Origin: Lachnospiraceae bacterium
Lineage (GTDB): Bacteria > Bacillota > Clostridia > Lachnospirales > Lachnospiraceae
Direction: 5' to 3'
Length of the DNA: 64,000 bases
Assembly (NCBI GenBank): GCA_021202465.1
Contig: JAJQCZ010000009.1
Span: 1-64,000, forward strand
Shown here one piece after another: positions 25,055 through 33,514 of the stretch; the first letter of the stretch is position 1, and each line of letters opens with the position of its first letter. The notes beneath the pieces were generated by a model. The model ran no database searches. It saw only the letters and a program-made list of their open reading frames with translations, and was not told the origin of the DNA. Made by a program: the position numbers and the translations under genes.

Positions 25055-26461
25055 ATGAAAGAGAAGAAAACCCCTTCGTTTTTTGTCGCGATATTTCCCA
25101 TTCTTTTGCTGGCGGTACTCATCGGCGTCGGATTCGGTATTTACAGATACAGTGTGGAAGTCTTTCTGCTGATTGCTACCTTTATCACAGCGCTGATTGC
25201 CATGTATTACGGCACGACCTGGAAGGAGATCAGTGATGCGATCTCGGAAAAGGTGGGAAAAGCGTTCATGGCGGTGTTCATCTTTGTCTTTGTGGGAATG
25301 ATCATTGGTACCTGGATGCTGTCGGGGACGATTCCGATGCTGATCTATTACGGGCTGAAACTGCTGAATCCGCAGCTCTTCCTGGTGTCCGCTTTCCTGA
25401 TCACGACGATTGTGTCGGTGTGTACCGGAACCTCGTTTGGCTCGATGGGAACGGTTGGTCTGGCGCTGATGGGCGTGGCCATGGGACTCGGTGTGAATCT
25501 GGCCGCGGCGGCCGGTGCGGTCGTCTCCGGCGCGTATTTCGGCGATAAGATGTCGCCGCTGTCGGACACGACGAATCTGGCGCCGGTGGCGGCAGGCTGC
25601 GGTCTGTTTGAGCACATCGGGCATATGTTTTACACAACGATTCCGGCCAGCATTCTCTGCCTGATCGTGTATTTTATCGCGGGACGCTCGTCCTCTATCG
25701 TGTCCGCTACGGATACCGCTGCCTCGCAGGCAATCATGGACGGTCTTTCCTCGATGTTCAATTTCAATATCCTTCTGCTGATTCCGCTGGTGATCGTTCT
25801 GGTCTGCTCTTTTAAGGGGATGCCGACGGTTCCGGTGATGTTTGCCGCCTCGGTGGCGGCGGTCATCCTGGCGATGATTTTCCAGGGAAGCACGCTCGGC
25901 GAGGGCATCACGGCGGCATACAGCGGCTACGCGACGTCCATGTGTCGGCAGGATACGGCGGAGGTGGCGGATACCGTGCTGACGCTGGTCGTTCGGGGCG
26001 GCATGACGAGCATGATGACGACGGTGCTGAAGGTGCTCTGTGCCTTCACATTTGCCGGGGTGATGACGGCGGCCGGTTTTATGGAAGTGATCCTGAATAC
26101 TCTGAAGTCCTTCGTGCACAGCGACGGAACCCTGATTCTGGTCACAGTCATTGCCACGATCGTTGTCTCAATTGTCGCCGGAAATGCGTACATTCCGATT
26201 CTTCTGTCCGGCGAACTGTTCCAGGAAGCCTTTAAGGAGCGGGGCCTGAAGAGCAAGAACCTCTCCCGTGTCCTGGAGGATGCCGGTACGGTGGTGATTC
26301 CGCTGGTGCCCTGGTCGGCGGGCGGTTCCTATGCGGCCAGTACGCTCGGTGTGGCGACGATGGCTTATTTCCCCTGGGCAATCTTCTGCTATACCGGGTT
26401 CCTCTTTGACATTATTCTGGGCTTCACCGGAATTGGTATAGCGAGAGAGGAAAAGGCATGA
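25055..26461 (+). CDS. nhaC: NhaC-family antiporter
   Basis: A 468-residue polytopic membrane protein of the NhaC Na+/H+ antiporter family, with about 11-12 helices and the conserved segment GAYFGDKMSPLSDTTNLAP near 165-183. NhaC-like proteins exchange sodium for protons or for organic anions such as malate and lactate. It follows the aminotransferase after 166 bases and overlaps the TSUP gene by four bases. The operon context points to movement of the substrate or product of the aminotransferase, which is inference. Confidence 0.83.
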   Translation: MKEKKTPSFFVAIFPILLLAVLIGVGFGIYRYSVEVFLLIATFITALIAMYYGTTWKEISDAISEKVGKAFMAVFIFVFVGMIIGTWMLSGTIPMLIYYGLKLLNPQLFLVSAFLITTIVSVCTGTSFGSMGTVGLALMGVAMGLGVNLAAAAGAVVSGAYFGDKMSPLSDTTNLAPVAAGCGLFEHIGHMFYTTIPASILCLIVYFIAGRSSSIVSATDTAASQAIMDGLSSMFNFNILLLIPLVIVLVCSFKGMPTVPVMFAASVAAVILAMIFQGSTLGEGITAAYSGYATSMCRQDTAEVADTVLTLVVRGGMTSMMTTVLKVLCAFTFAGVMTAAGFMEVILNTLKSFVHSDGTLILVTVIATIVVSIVAGNAYIPILLSGELFQEAFKERGLKSKNLSRVLEDAGTVVIPLVPWSAGGSYAASTLGVATMAYFPWAIFCYTGFLFDIILGFTGIGIAREEKA

Positions 26462-27234
26462 TCTTTTTCCTGATTGCATTTCTGGCCTGTCTCGCCGGTT
26501 CTATCTGTGGCATGGGCGGCGGCGTGATCATTAAGCCGGTGCTGGATGCCTGCGCAGCGGGCAGTGTCAGCCAGATCAATTTTCTGTCCGGTTGCACGGT
26601 GCTCTGTATGAGCGGCTGGAGCGTGGGCAAGGCGCTGGCGAAGCGGGAATCACTGATCGATCTGAGGCTGTCTACCTGGCTGGCGCTGGGCGCGGCAGCC
26701 GGAGGCGTCCTGGGGAAGCAGTCGTTTTCGCTGCTTGCCGGATGCTTTGCGGATGCGGACAGAGCCGGGGCCGTGCAGGCAGGGATCCTGCTGCTGGCGA
26801 CGCTCGTTACCTTCATATATACCAGAATGCGGGAGCATTTGCCGACACGCCATGTGCAGGGAGCCGCGCCGGCTCTGGGTATCGGATTCGTTCTCGGTTT
26901 TCTGGGAGCGTTTCTCGGCATCGGCGGAGGTCCCCTTAATGTGGCGGCGCTGACGTATTTCTTCTCCATGGATATGAAGACCGCGGCGCAGAACAGCCTG
27001 TATATCATCGTGTTCAGCCAGGCGACGGGACTGGCGGAGCTGTTGGCCGTGGGCGGCGTCCCGGCCATATCCGGCGGGCTCCTGCTGGGCATGGCGCTGT
27101 GCGGGATTCTGGGAAGCGAAGCAGGACGGCGTGTGAACCGGCATCTTTCCCCGGATGGCGTCGGGACTCTGCTTCAGGGCCTGATGGTGATTATTATGGG
27201 GATCAGTATCTATAATATTGCTCTTCATCTGTGA
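26458..27234 (+). CDS. TauE/SafE-family (TSUP) exporter
   Basis: A 258-residue membrane protein with the two-repeat TSUP layout: GSICGMGGGVIIKP near the N-terminus and its repeat FLGAFLGIGGGPLNV in the second half, each in a hydrophobic stretch. TSUP proteins export sulfite, sulfonates or other small anions. The ATG overlaps the nhaC stop, so the two are translationally coupled. It is the last gene of the GntR-controlled operon. The presence of a possible sulfur-anion exporter raises the possibility that the operon handles a sulfonated amino acid, but nothing proves this. Confidence 0.82.
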   Translation: MIFFLIAFLACLAGSICGMGGGVIIKPVLDACAAGSVSQINFLSGCTVLCMSGWSVGKALAKRESLIDLRLSTWLALGAAAGGVLGKQSFSLLAGCFADADRAGAVQAGILLLATLVTFIYTRMREHLPTRHVQGAAPALGIGFVLGFLGAFLGIGGGPLNVAALTYFFSMDMKTAAQNSLYIIVFSQATGLAELLAVGGVPAISGGLLLGMALCGILGSEAGRRVNRHLSPDGVGTLLQGLMVIIMGISIYNIALHL

Positions 27235-27358
27235 AATGGACTTCTATATGTTTTTATGCGGCAGCCGCTGCCGGACTTCTGTGAGTGCTCATGGAGGTTC
27301 CGGAGGCGGCTGTTTTCCGGCGGCGCGTCAGGTAAACTTTGTTTCACAGAAATTTTGG

Positions 27359-27387
27359 TTGCTATACCGTGAAATCCTGTGTAAAAT
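27359..27387 (+). promoter_or_regulatory. Promoter of the thioesterase-CvfB pair
   Basis: TTGCTA, 17-base spacer, TAAAAT, 38 bases before the thioesterase ATG. Confidence 0.6.
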
Positions 27388-27425
27388 GACAGGGAAGCCG
27401 GAACGTCGGCAGACAGGAGGGCAAT

Positions 27426-28142
27426 ATGTACCAGTGGGAGGACAGAGCGCGTTTCAGCGAGATGGGCGAGGATGGCCGCATGACGCTGACGGCGCTGATG
27501 AATGTATTTCAGGACTGCGCGAATTTCCAGTCAGACTCTCTGGGCGTCGGCGCAGATTATCTGGCGGCGAAAAAAAGAGCCTGGTTAATGAATTTCTGGC
27601 AGGTTTTTGTGGAGAGATATCCCCGGGAGCGGGAGAAATACACCGTAGAGACCCGGGCCTGGAAATTTGACCGGTTTTATGGTCAGAGAAATTTCGCTCT
27701 CTTTGATGAGGCGGGAACGAGACTGGCCTGCGCTAATTCCATCTGGTTTTTTGTGGATACAGAGCGGATGCGCCCGGTGCGTCCGGCGCGGGAGGATATG
27801 GAACCGTATGGCCTCGATCCCTGTATCGAGATGGACTACGCCGACAGCCGGAAGATTCCGCTGCCGGAGCAGATGCGGCGTGAGGAGCCCTTTCCGGTAC
27901 GGCGGGCCAATCTGGATATCAACCACCATGTGAACAATGTGCAGTATATCCGGATGGCCGCGGAATATTTTCCCGCCGGGCTGGATGTCTATGAGATGCG
28001 GGTCGAGTACAACCTGGCGGCCACGCTGGGGGATATCCTTGTCCCTATGGTGGGCGAGAGCGGCGACGGCTGGGCGGTGGTCGCCCTGTGCCGCGAGGAC
28101 GGAAGAACCTGCGCGGTGGTGGCAGTGCGCGGGAGAGCGTGA
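27426..28142 (+). CDS. Acyl-ACP thioesterase
   Basis: A 238-residue double hotdog-fold thioesterase of the bacterial FatA/FatB-like family. The catalytic region reads NLDINHHVNNVQY, giving the Asp, His and Asn residues of the family, near residues 160-170. It releases fatty acids from acyl carrier protein in the cytoplasm and so sets chain length. A GACAGGAGGGC site lies seven bases upstream. Its CvfB neighbour follows after 25 bases. Confidence 0.85.
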   Translation: MYQWEDRARFSEMGEDGRMTLTALMNVFQDCANFQSDSLGVGADYLAAKKRAWLMNFWQVFVERYPREREKYTVETRAWKFDRFYGQRNFALFDEAGTRLACANSIWFFVDTERMRPVRPAREDMEPYGLDPCIEMDYADSRKIPLPEQMRREEPFPVRRANLDINHHVNNVQYIRMAAEYFPAGLDVYEMRVEYNLAATLGDILVPMVGESGDGWAVVALCREDGRTCAVVAVRGRA

Positions 28143-28167
28143 AAATCAGAGAACGGAGACGACAGAT

Positions 28168-29007
28168 ATGTTTGCATTGGGAAAGACACAATCGCTGGTG
28201 ATTCAGCGCATCAATGATTCAGGAGCTATCCTGGCGGAGCCGGGCCACGCGGCCGGAGAGACGGTTCTCCTGCCGGGAAAACAGATTCCGCCGGGGGCCG
28301 GATCGGGCAGCACGGTGTCGGTTTTTATTTACCGGGATTCGGAAGACCGGTTGATTGCCACGACGAAGACGCCGGCCATGGAGCTGGGGGAGCTGGCGGT
28401 TCTGGAGGTGGCGCAGGCTACAAACATCGGTGCTTTTCTGCGCTGGGGACTGGATAAGGATTTATTTCTTCCCTTTAAGGAGCAGAAAACGAAGCTGCGT
28501 CCGGGGATGCGGGTGCTGGTAGCGCTTTATATTGATAAGAGCGACCGTCTGTGTGCGACCATGAATGTCTATGACAGGCTGCAGACGGGTGCCCCCTATC
28601 AGCGCAACGACCGGGTCTGGGGCACGGTTTACGGAATCCGCCCGGGGATCGGCGCCTTTGTCGCGGTGGAAAACCGGTATTTTGGTCTGATTCCGGAGCA
28701 GGAGCTCTATACGCGCCTGTCTCCCGGAGAGCGGGTGGAAGCCCGGGTGATCAAGGTGCGCCCGGACGGGAAGCTGAATCTGAGCACGCGGAAGAAAGCC
28801 TACGCGCAGATCGATGAAGATGCGGCCCGGGTGCTTCGGACCCTGAAAGAATATGGCGGAGAGCTCTCCTTCGATGATAAGGCGGATCCGGAACGGATCA
28901 AGAGAGAGCTGGAGCTCAGCAAGAACGCTTTTAAGCGGGCGGTGGGGCATCTGCTCAAACAGGACCGGATCGAAATCGCTGACGGAAAGATCCGGGAGAA
29001 GAAATAA
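28168..29007 (+). CDS. cvfB: CvfB-like S1 RNA-binding regulator
   Basis: A 279-residue protein of the CvfB/YitL family: three S1-like OB domains (about 1-60, 65-135 and 140-210; the third with VWGTVYGIRPGIGAFVAV and LNLSTRKK) and a C-terminal winged helix (SKNAFKRAVGHLLKQDRI). CvfB binds RNA and affects virulence and stress genes in Firmicutes. The start is the ATG at 28168, with a modest GGAGA site; an upstream in-frame ATG lies inside the thioesterase gene. The gene ends before a strong hairpin. Confidence 0.85.
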   Translation: MFALGKTQSLVIQRINDSGAILAEPGHAAGETVLLPGKQIPPGAGSGSTVSVFIYRDSEDRLIATTKTPAMELGELAVLEVAQATNIGAFLRWGLDKDLFLPFKEQKTKLRPGMRVLVALYIDKSDRLCATMNVYDRLQTGAPYQRNDRVWGTVYGIRPGIGAFVAVENRYFGLIPEQELYTRLSPGERVEARVIKVRPDGKLNLSTRKKAYAQIDEDAARVLRTLKEYGGELSFDDKADPERIKRELELSKNAFKRAVGHLLKQDRIEIADGKIREKK

Positions 29008-29046
29008 AAGCGCTGAATCCGCGTGAAATGACAGGATTTTATTCTG

Positions 29047-29089
29047 CCTGAGGGACAGAGGTGGCTGCTATCGTCCTCTGTCCCGCAGG
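29047..29089. terminator. Hairpin between convergent genes
   Basis: A 15-position stem with one unpaired position (CCTG-A-GGGACAGAGG against its complement) and a 13-base loop lies between cvfB and the convergent XRE gene. No T-run follows, but its place and strength fit a shared terminator. Confidence 0.6.
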
Positions 29090-29104
29090 CGGGACCGGGG
29101 ATGG

Positions 29105-29635
29105 TCAGGTGGGAGAGGCCTTCAGTCGGCTCTTCCTTCGTTCTCCGGACGGATAAGCCGGCGGTTCCTCCGACAGGGAGGGGAGTCCATTCCCGCCGTC
29201 GAGCGCGGAGGAACGGGAGGAAATCGCCTTCGGGGAGGACGGATTGCGCAGATAGAGAAGCATACTGCGGATGACGTGGCCGCACAGCTGCAGCTCGCCG
29301 GGGGAGCAGCTGTGGAGCAGCCGCAGGACGTCTTCCTCGCTGAGGTCGTTGAAGATCACGCCGGCCTCGGAGACCCGGGGCGGCCAGGTGTTCTCACGCC
29401 CGGTGGCGTGGAGTTCGTCGTGGTTCAGGTTGAAGAGCCGGCAGAGCCGCTCCTCCATATTCCGGGAGAGCTCCCGGTTCCCCCTCTCGATCTGCCCCAG
29501 ATAGTTGGCGCTGATGCCGAGAACCTCGCTGAGCTCTTCCTGCGTCATGTCCCAGATCAGGCGCTCCCGGCGGATGCGGAGCCCGACTTCCAGGCGTTTC
29601 TTCATCGTGTCTTCATTGGTCTGTGGCTTCTTCAC
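29105..29635 (-). CDS. XRE-family transcriptional regulator
   Basis: A 176-residue protein with a Cro/C1-type helix-turn-helix at about 14-70 (LRIRRERLIWDMTQEELSEV, then the ISANYLGQIERGNR recognition helix) and an unassigned C-terminal part with a Ser/Pro-rich tail. The start is the GTG at 29635 with AAAGGGG nine bases before it. It is divergent from the S41 protease gene and may regulate it. The target is unknown. Confidence 0.8.
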   Translation of the reverse strand: MKKPQTNEDTMKKRLEVGLRIRRERLIWDMTQEELSEVLGISANYLGQIERGNRELSRNMEERLCRLFNLNHDELHATGRENTWPPRVSEAGVIFNDLSEEDVLRLLHSCSPGELQLCGHVIRSMLLYLRNPSSPKAISSRSSALDGGNGLPSLSEEPPAYPSGERRKSRLKASPT

Positions 29636-29791
29636 TTTGTAAACCCCTTTCTAATAATGTAGTAAAAATGATGAAAATAAGATGTAAAATGTCAGCCGGA
29701 ACCTATTATAAACAAAAACGGACGAAATGTACACAGGCAAAAAGCGTTGATTTTTCCTTGACAAAAAGTGATGGTGGGAGGGAGCAGGCGT

Positions 29792-31168
29792 ATGTGTGAG
29801 CGACATGAATACGGAGAAGAGCATCCGGTCATACAGCCGGAAGAGACAGAGCAGGGTCGGGGAGACGTGGTTCTGAACGAAGAACCGTCCGGGATGCCGC
29901 CGCAGAGCCGGAAAACACGTCGGCCCCGTGCGAGGGGAGCATTCCTGGACGGAGTTCTGGTGGGAATTCTGGCCACTGTGATGGTTGCTCTGCTGGTGGT
30001 CGGAGGTGTTTACGCTGCATCGCTGCTGCGGCTGCGTTCGAGCCTTGGCGCCTCGAACAGCACACAGACCTCGGAGGAAGAGGAGGCCGGTACATCGGAT
30101 TCTCTTCAGGAGGGGGAGAGCGAATTCAACGAGGAGCTGGAGTCGAAGCTGGCGGAGATCAATGCCCTGATCGACAGTGCTTTTATCTTTGATGTGGATG
30201 AAGATCAGATGATGGACAGTCTTCTGGCCGGATATCTGGCCGGGCTGGATGATGACTATTCAGTGTATTACACGGCGGAGGAGTATGAGGAGGAGATGAC
30301 CGATTCTGACGGCTCCTACGTGGGCATCGGTGTGGCTGTACAGCAGGATACCACGACCATGGTCATTACGGTTCTGACTGTGTACGAGGGAAGCCCCGCG
30401 GAGGAGAGCGGGATGGAGAAGGGCGATGTCCTCCAGGCGGTGGATGGCACGGATATCACACAGGAGGAGCTCTCCGACGTGGTGAACCGTATCCGCGGTG
30501 AGGAGGGGACAGAGGTGACGGTGACGGTTCTGCGGGACGGCGAGACACTGGATTTCACCATAACCCGGAAGAGCGTGGACAAGGTGACCGTGGAGTATGA
30601 AATGCTGGAGGACGGCATCGGTTACATTTTGCTGACGGAGTTTGACAACGTATCCGTCAGTCAGATGGAGGAGGCCATCGAGGCGCTGCGGGAAGAGGGG
30701 ATGGAGAAGCTGATTCTCGACCTGCGGGACAATCCCGGCGGCCTGCTGACCAGCGTGGTATCGATCGCCGATCTCTTCCTGCCGGAGACGAATATTTTCT
30801 ATTCGGAAGATAAACAGGGGAATCAGACGAACTATGATTCCAGTGCTGAGCAGCTCTGCACGGAGGAGATGGTCGTGCTCGTCAACGGGAATTCCGCCAG
30901 CGCCTCGGAGGTTCTGGCCGGTTCTCTGAAGGACAATGACCGCGCTGCGCTCGTAGGCACGCAGACCTTCGGCAAGGGCATCGTGCAGACCTTCTATCAG
31001 CTGAGCGACGGTTCGGGGATCAAGCTGACGACGGCGCATTATTTTACGCCGAACGGGACGGATATTCATGGAGTTGGCATCGAGCCGGATCTGGTGGTGG
31101 AGGACGACGAGGACACGGAGACGGATGAGCAGCTGGAAGCGGCGCTGGAGGCGATTCACGGAGAATAG
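29792..31168 (+). CDS. ctpA: S41-family carboxyl-terminal processing protease
   Basis: A 458-residue membrane-anchored protease. An N-terminal cytoplasmic tail is followed by one membrane helix (about residues 53-76), an Asp/Glu-rich linker, a PDZ domain (about 175-260, with GIGVAVQQD and GSPAEESGM), and the tail-specific protease domain with the catalytic serine in NGNSASASEVLAG and lysine in GTQTFGKGIVQT. It cleaves extracytoplasmic proteins near their C-termini. The ATG at 29792 has GGGAGGGAGC upstream, better than the earlier in-frame ATGs. A strong terminator follows. Confidence 0.88.
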   Translation: MCERHEYGEEHPVIQPEETEQGRGDVVLNEEPSGMPPQSRKTRRPRARGAFLDGVLVGILATVMVALLVVGGVYAASLLRLRSSLGASNSTQTSEEEEAGTSDSLQEGESEFNEELESKLAEINALIDSAFIFDVDEDQMMDSLLAGYLAGLDDDYSVYYTAEEYEEEMTDSDGSYVGIGVAVQQDTTTMVITVLTVYEGSPAEESGMEKGDVLQAVDGTDITQEELSDVVNRIRGEEGTEVTVTVLRDGETLDFTITRKSVDKVTVEYEMLEDGIGYILLTEFDNVSVSQMEEAIEALREEGMEKLILDLRDNPGGLLTSVVSIADLFLPETNIFYSEDKQGNQTNYDSSAEQLCTEEMVVLVNGNSASASEVLAGSLKDNDRAALVGTQTFGKGIVQTFYQLSDGSGIKLTTAHYFTPNGTDIHGVGIEPDLVVEDDEDTETDEQLEAALEAIHGE

Positions 31169-31206
31169 GTGCAGTTTCCTCCTGCCGGAATAAAAGGAAT
31201 AAAAGA

Positions 31207-31263
31207 AAGCCCCTCTGACAGGGACGCTCTCTGTGAGATGTCCTGTCGGAAGGGCTTTTTTTC
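31207..31263 (+). terminator. Rho-independent terminator after ctpA
   Basis: A long stem opening AAGCCC and closing GGGCTT, with a 9-bp inner stem and one mismatch, is followed by a T-run. Confidence 0.85.
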
Positions 31264-31307
31264 CTTTTTCCGTTCGGGGTCTGCCCGGGCAAACGTAAAT
31301 GTCTGCT

Positions 31308-31703
31308 TTATTTCTGCTCCTGCTGCTGCTTCAGCATATCACGAATCTCCGTCAGGAGCTGCACATCGGCGGGAACTTCCGGTTCGGGCGCCGGCTCTTC
31401 CTCTTTCTTGCGCTGCAGGGAGTTGACTGCCTTCAGGAGCAGGAAGAGAATCAGGGCGGTCAGCAGGAAATTGATGACGGCGCTGATGAAGTTGCCGACC
31501 ATCAGATTGGAACTGCCGACGGTCAGCATGATGCCGCTGAAGTCCAGGCCGCCGATCAGCATCCCGATCACAGGTGTGATGACGTCATCCACCAGGGATG
31601 TGATGATGGCGGTAAAGGCGCTGCCGATGATGAGGCCGACAGCCATGGACATGACATTTCCCCGTGAGATGAACTCTTTGAATTCGGCGATAAACTTTTT
31701 CAT
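31308..31703 (-). CDS. mscL: Large-conductance mechanosensitive channel
   Basis: A 131-residue MscL: the amphipathic N-terminus MKKFIAEFKEFISRGNVMSM, TM1 AVGLIIGSAFTAIITSLV, a periplasmic-type loop, TM2 ISAVINFLLTALILFLLL, and a C-terminal helix LLTEIRDMLKQQ. It opens under membrane tension to release solutes during osmotic downshock. The start is the ATG at 31703 with AGGAGG before it; a frame start 15 codons upstream is not supported. Length is normal. Confidence 0.93.
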   Translation of the reverse strand: MKKFIAEFKEFISRGNVMSMAVGLIIGSAFTAIITSLVDDVITPVIGMLIGGLDFSGIMLTVGSSNLMVGNFISAVINFLLTALILFLLLKAVNSLQRKKEEEPAPEPEVPADVQLLTEIRDMLKQQQEQK

Positions 31704-31875
31704 GAATGGGTTCCTCCTTCGTCTGTTGTGTAATGGATTATACGCCACAGAAATCTACACAACATCATAATCCTTTTTCGGCAACTTGTAAAGCAAATCA
31801 TAATGTGATAAGCTGATAAAAGGGTTTGGGGCTGTATTTTCCCGAACAGACCCGTTGTGACAGGAGGGGACAGAA

Positions 31876-32916
31876 ATGTCAGGATCGACCTATGGAAGAT
31901 ATTTTACAGTGACCACCTGGGGGGAGTCCCATGGCCCTGCGGTGGGCGCTGTCGTGGATGGCTGCCCGGCGGGGCTTCCGCTGTGCGAGGAGGATATCCA
32001 GGTTCTCATGGACCGGCGCAAACCCGGTCAGAACCGCTTTACCACAGCGCGGAAGGAGGAGGATGAGATCCATATTCTCTCCGGCGTCTTCGAGGGGAAG
32101 ACGACCGGGACACCCATTTCCCTGATGGTGCAGAATAAGGACCATCGCTCGGCTGATTACAGCAATATCCGGGACGTTTATCGGCCCGGCCATGCGGACT
32201 ATACCTTTGATGCCAAATACGGTTTTCGGGATTATCGCGGCGGCGGGCGCTCTTCCGCCCGGGAGACCATCGGCCGGGTGGCGGCCGGAGCCATCGCGGA
32301 GAAGGTGCTGGCGGAGCTCGGCGTTTCTTTCGAGACGCGCGTCCTGGAAATCGGCGGGATCGAGGAAACGGACCGGGAAGCAGTCGATGCCTTCCTGACT
32401 GAGCAGATGAAGAAGATGGACTCGGCGGGCGGAATCGTTCAGTGTGTGATCCACGGCGTCCCGGCAGGTCTGGGCGATCCGGTCTTTGAAAAAATGGACG
32501 CGTCTCTGGCCAAGGCGGTTATGAGCATCGGCGCGGTCAAGGGCGTGGAGATCGGTGACGGCTTCGCTGTGGCGCGCAGCGCGGGATCCCGGAACAATGA
32601 TGCGTTCTGTGCGGATGAAGATGGAAATATTGCCAAGAAATCTAACCACGCCGGAGGAATTCTGGGCGGCATCACCGACGGCTCCGACATCATCCTGCGG
32701 GCTGCTTTCAAACCGACCCCGTCGATCGCGCAGGAACAGGAGACCGTGAACCGGGAGCATGAGAATGTGACCATTTCCATCCACGGCCGGCATGATCCGG
32801 TGGTGGTGCGGCGGGCGGCCGTCGTCGTGGAAGCCATGGCGGCTCTGACGGTGCTGGATCTGCTGATGGCCAATATGCACGCAACCATGGAGGGAATAAA
32901 GAGCTTTTATCAATAA
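31876..32916 (+). CDS. aroC: Chorismate synthase
   Basis: A 346-residue chorismate synthase that makes chorismate from 5-enolpyruvylshikimate 3-phosphate with reduced FMN. Visible signatures: GESHGPAVGAVVDGCPAGL at 17-35, the RPGHADYTF and GGRSSARETIGRVAAGAIA segments, and DPVVVRRAAVVVEAM near the end. An AGGAGGGG site lies upstream. The other aromatic pathway genes in the window, aroF and aroB, are 18 kb away on the minus strand, so the pathway is not one operon here. Confidence 0.95.
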   Translation: MSGSTYGRYFTVTTWGESHGPAVGAVVDGCPAGLPLCEEDIQVLMDRRKPGQNRFTTARKEEDEIHILSGVFEGKTTGTPISLMVQNKDHRSADYSNIRDVYRPGHADYTFDAKYGFRDYRGGGRSSARETIGRVAAGAIAEKVLAELGVSFETRVLEIGGIEETDREAVDAFLTEQMKKMDSAGGIVQCVIHGVPAGLGDPVFEKMDASLAKAVMSIGAVKGVEIGDGFAVARSAGSRNNDAFCADEDGNIAKKSNHAGGILGGITDGSDIILRAAFKPTPSIAQEQETVNREHENVTISIHGRHDPVVVRRAAVVVEAMAALTVLDLLMANMHATMEGIKSFYQ

Positions 32917-33145
32917 ATCTGCAGGCAGGCGAGCGGTTCGCCGGGCGATTGTCTGGTCATAAAACCGTCGTCTGAGATTTTCATAATAAACAAAAGTATT
33001 TGCCCGGAAGAACGGTTGCCAGACAGTTGCCTGAGCGGGAAAATTCTGGTATAGTCATTTTAGCCGCATCAATCACCCGACGCGGCAGGGAGAAAATACC
33101 TCTGTATGGTTCAGATACAGAGACCAGGAGAAAGGTGGTAAATAA

Positions 33146-33493
33146 ATGGGTTGGGAACAATTTGGTCAGAAAATCAGTAAGACCGGCAAAGAAGTCAGCG
33201 AGAAAGTGAAGGAGACGTCCGAGGTGGTGCGTCTGAGGCAGAAGAAGGCTTCGGAGGAAGCGCAGCTCGAGGAAGTCTTCGCAGAGATCGGCCGCTACTA
33301 TTTTGAGAATCATGAGGGCGAGATCGCGGAGGACCTGATTCCCTGCTTCGAGAAGGTGACGGAGATTCAGGCTTCTATTGAAGAGACGAAGGCAGCGATC
33401 GACGGCATCCGCAAGACGAAGACATGTCCGGTCTGCGGCGCTTCGATGGAGGCAGATTCCGTGTTCTGCAGCCGCTGCGGCGCAAAAATGTAA
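33146..33493 (+). CDS. Helical protein with C-terminal zinc ribbon
   Basis: A 115-residue protein. The first 85 residues are helical and charged, and the C-terminus is a four-cysteine zinc ribbon, CPVCGASMEADSVFCSRCG. An AGAAAGGTGG site precedes the ATG. It ends 21 bases before guaA and may be co-transcribed with it. Proteins with this layout are common in Lachnospiraceae and have no assigned function; binding of the ribbon to nucleic acid or protein partners is a guess. Confidence 0.72.
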   Translation: MGWEQFGQKISKTGKEVSEKVKETSEVVRLRQKKASEEAQLEEVFAEIGRYYFENHEGEIAEDLIPCFEKVTEIQASIEETKAAIDGIRKTKTCPVCGASMEADSVFCSRCGAKM

Positions 33494-33514
33494 GAACCCG
33501 GGTACGGAGGAAAA

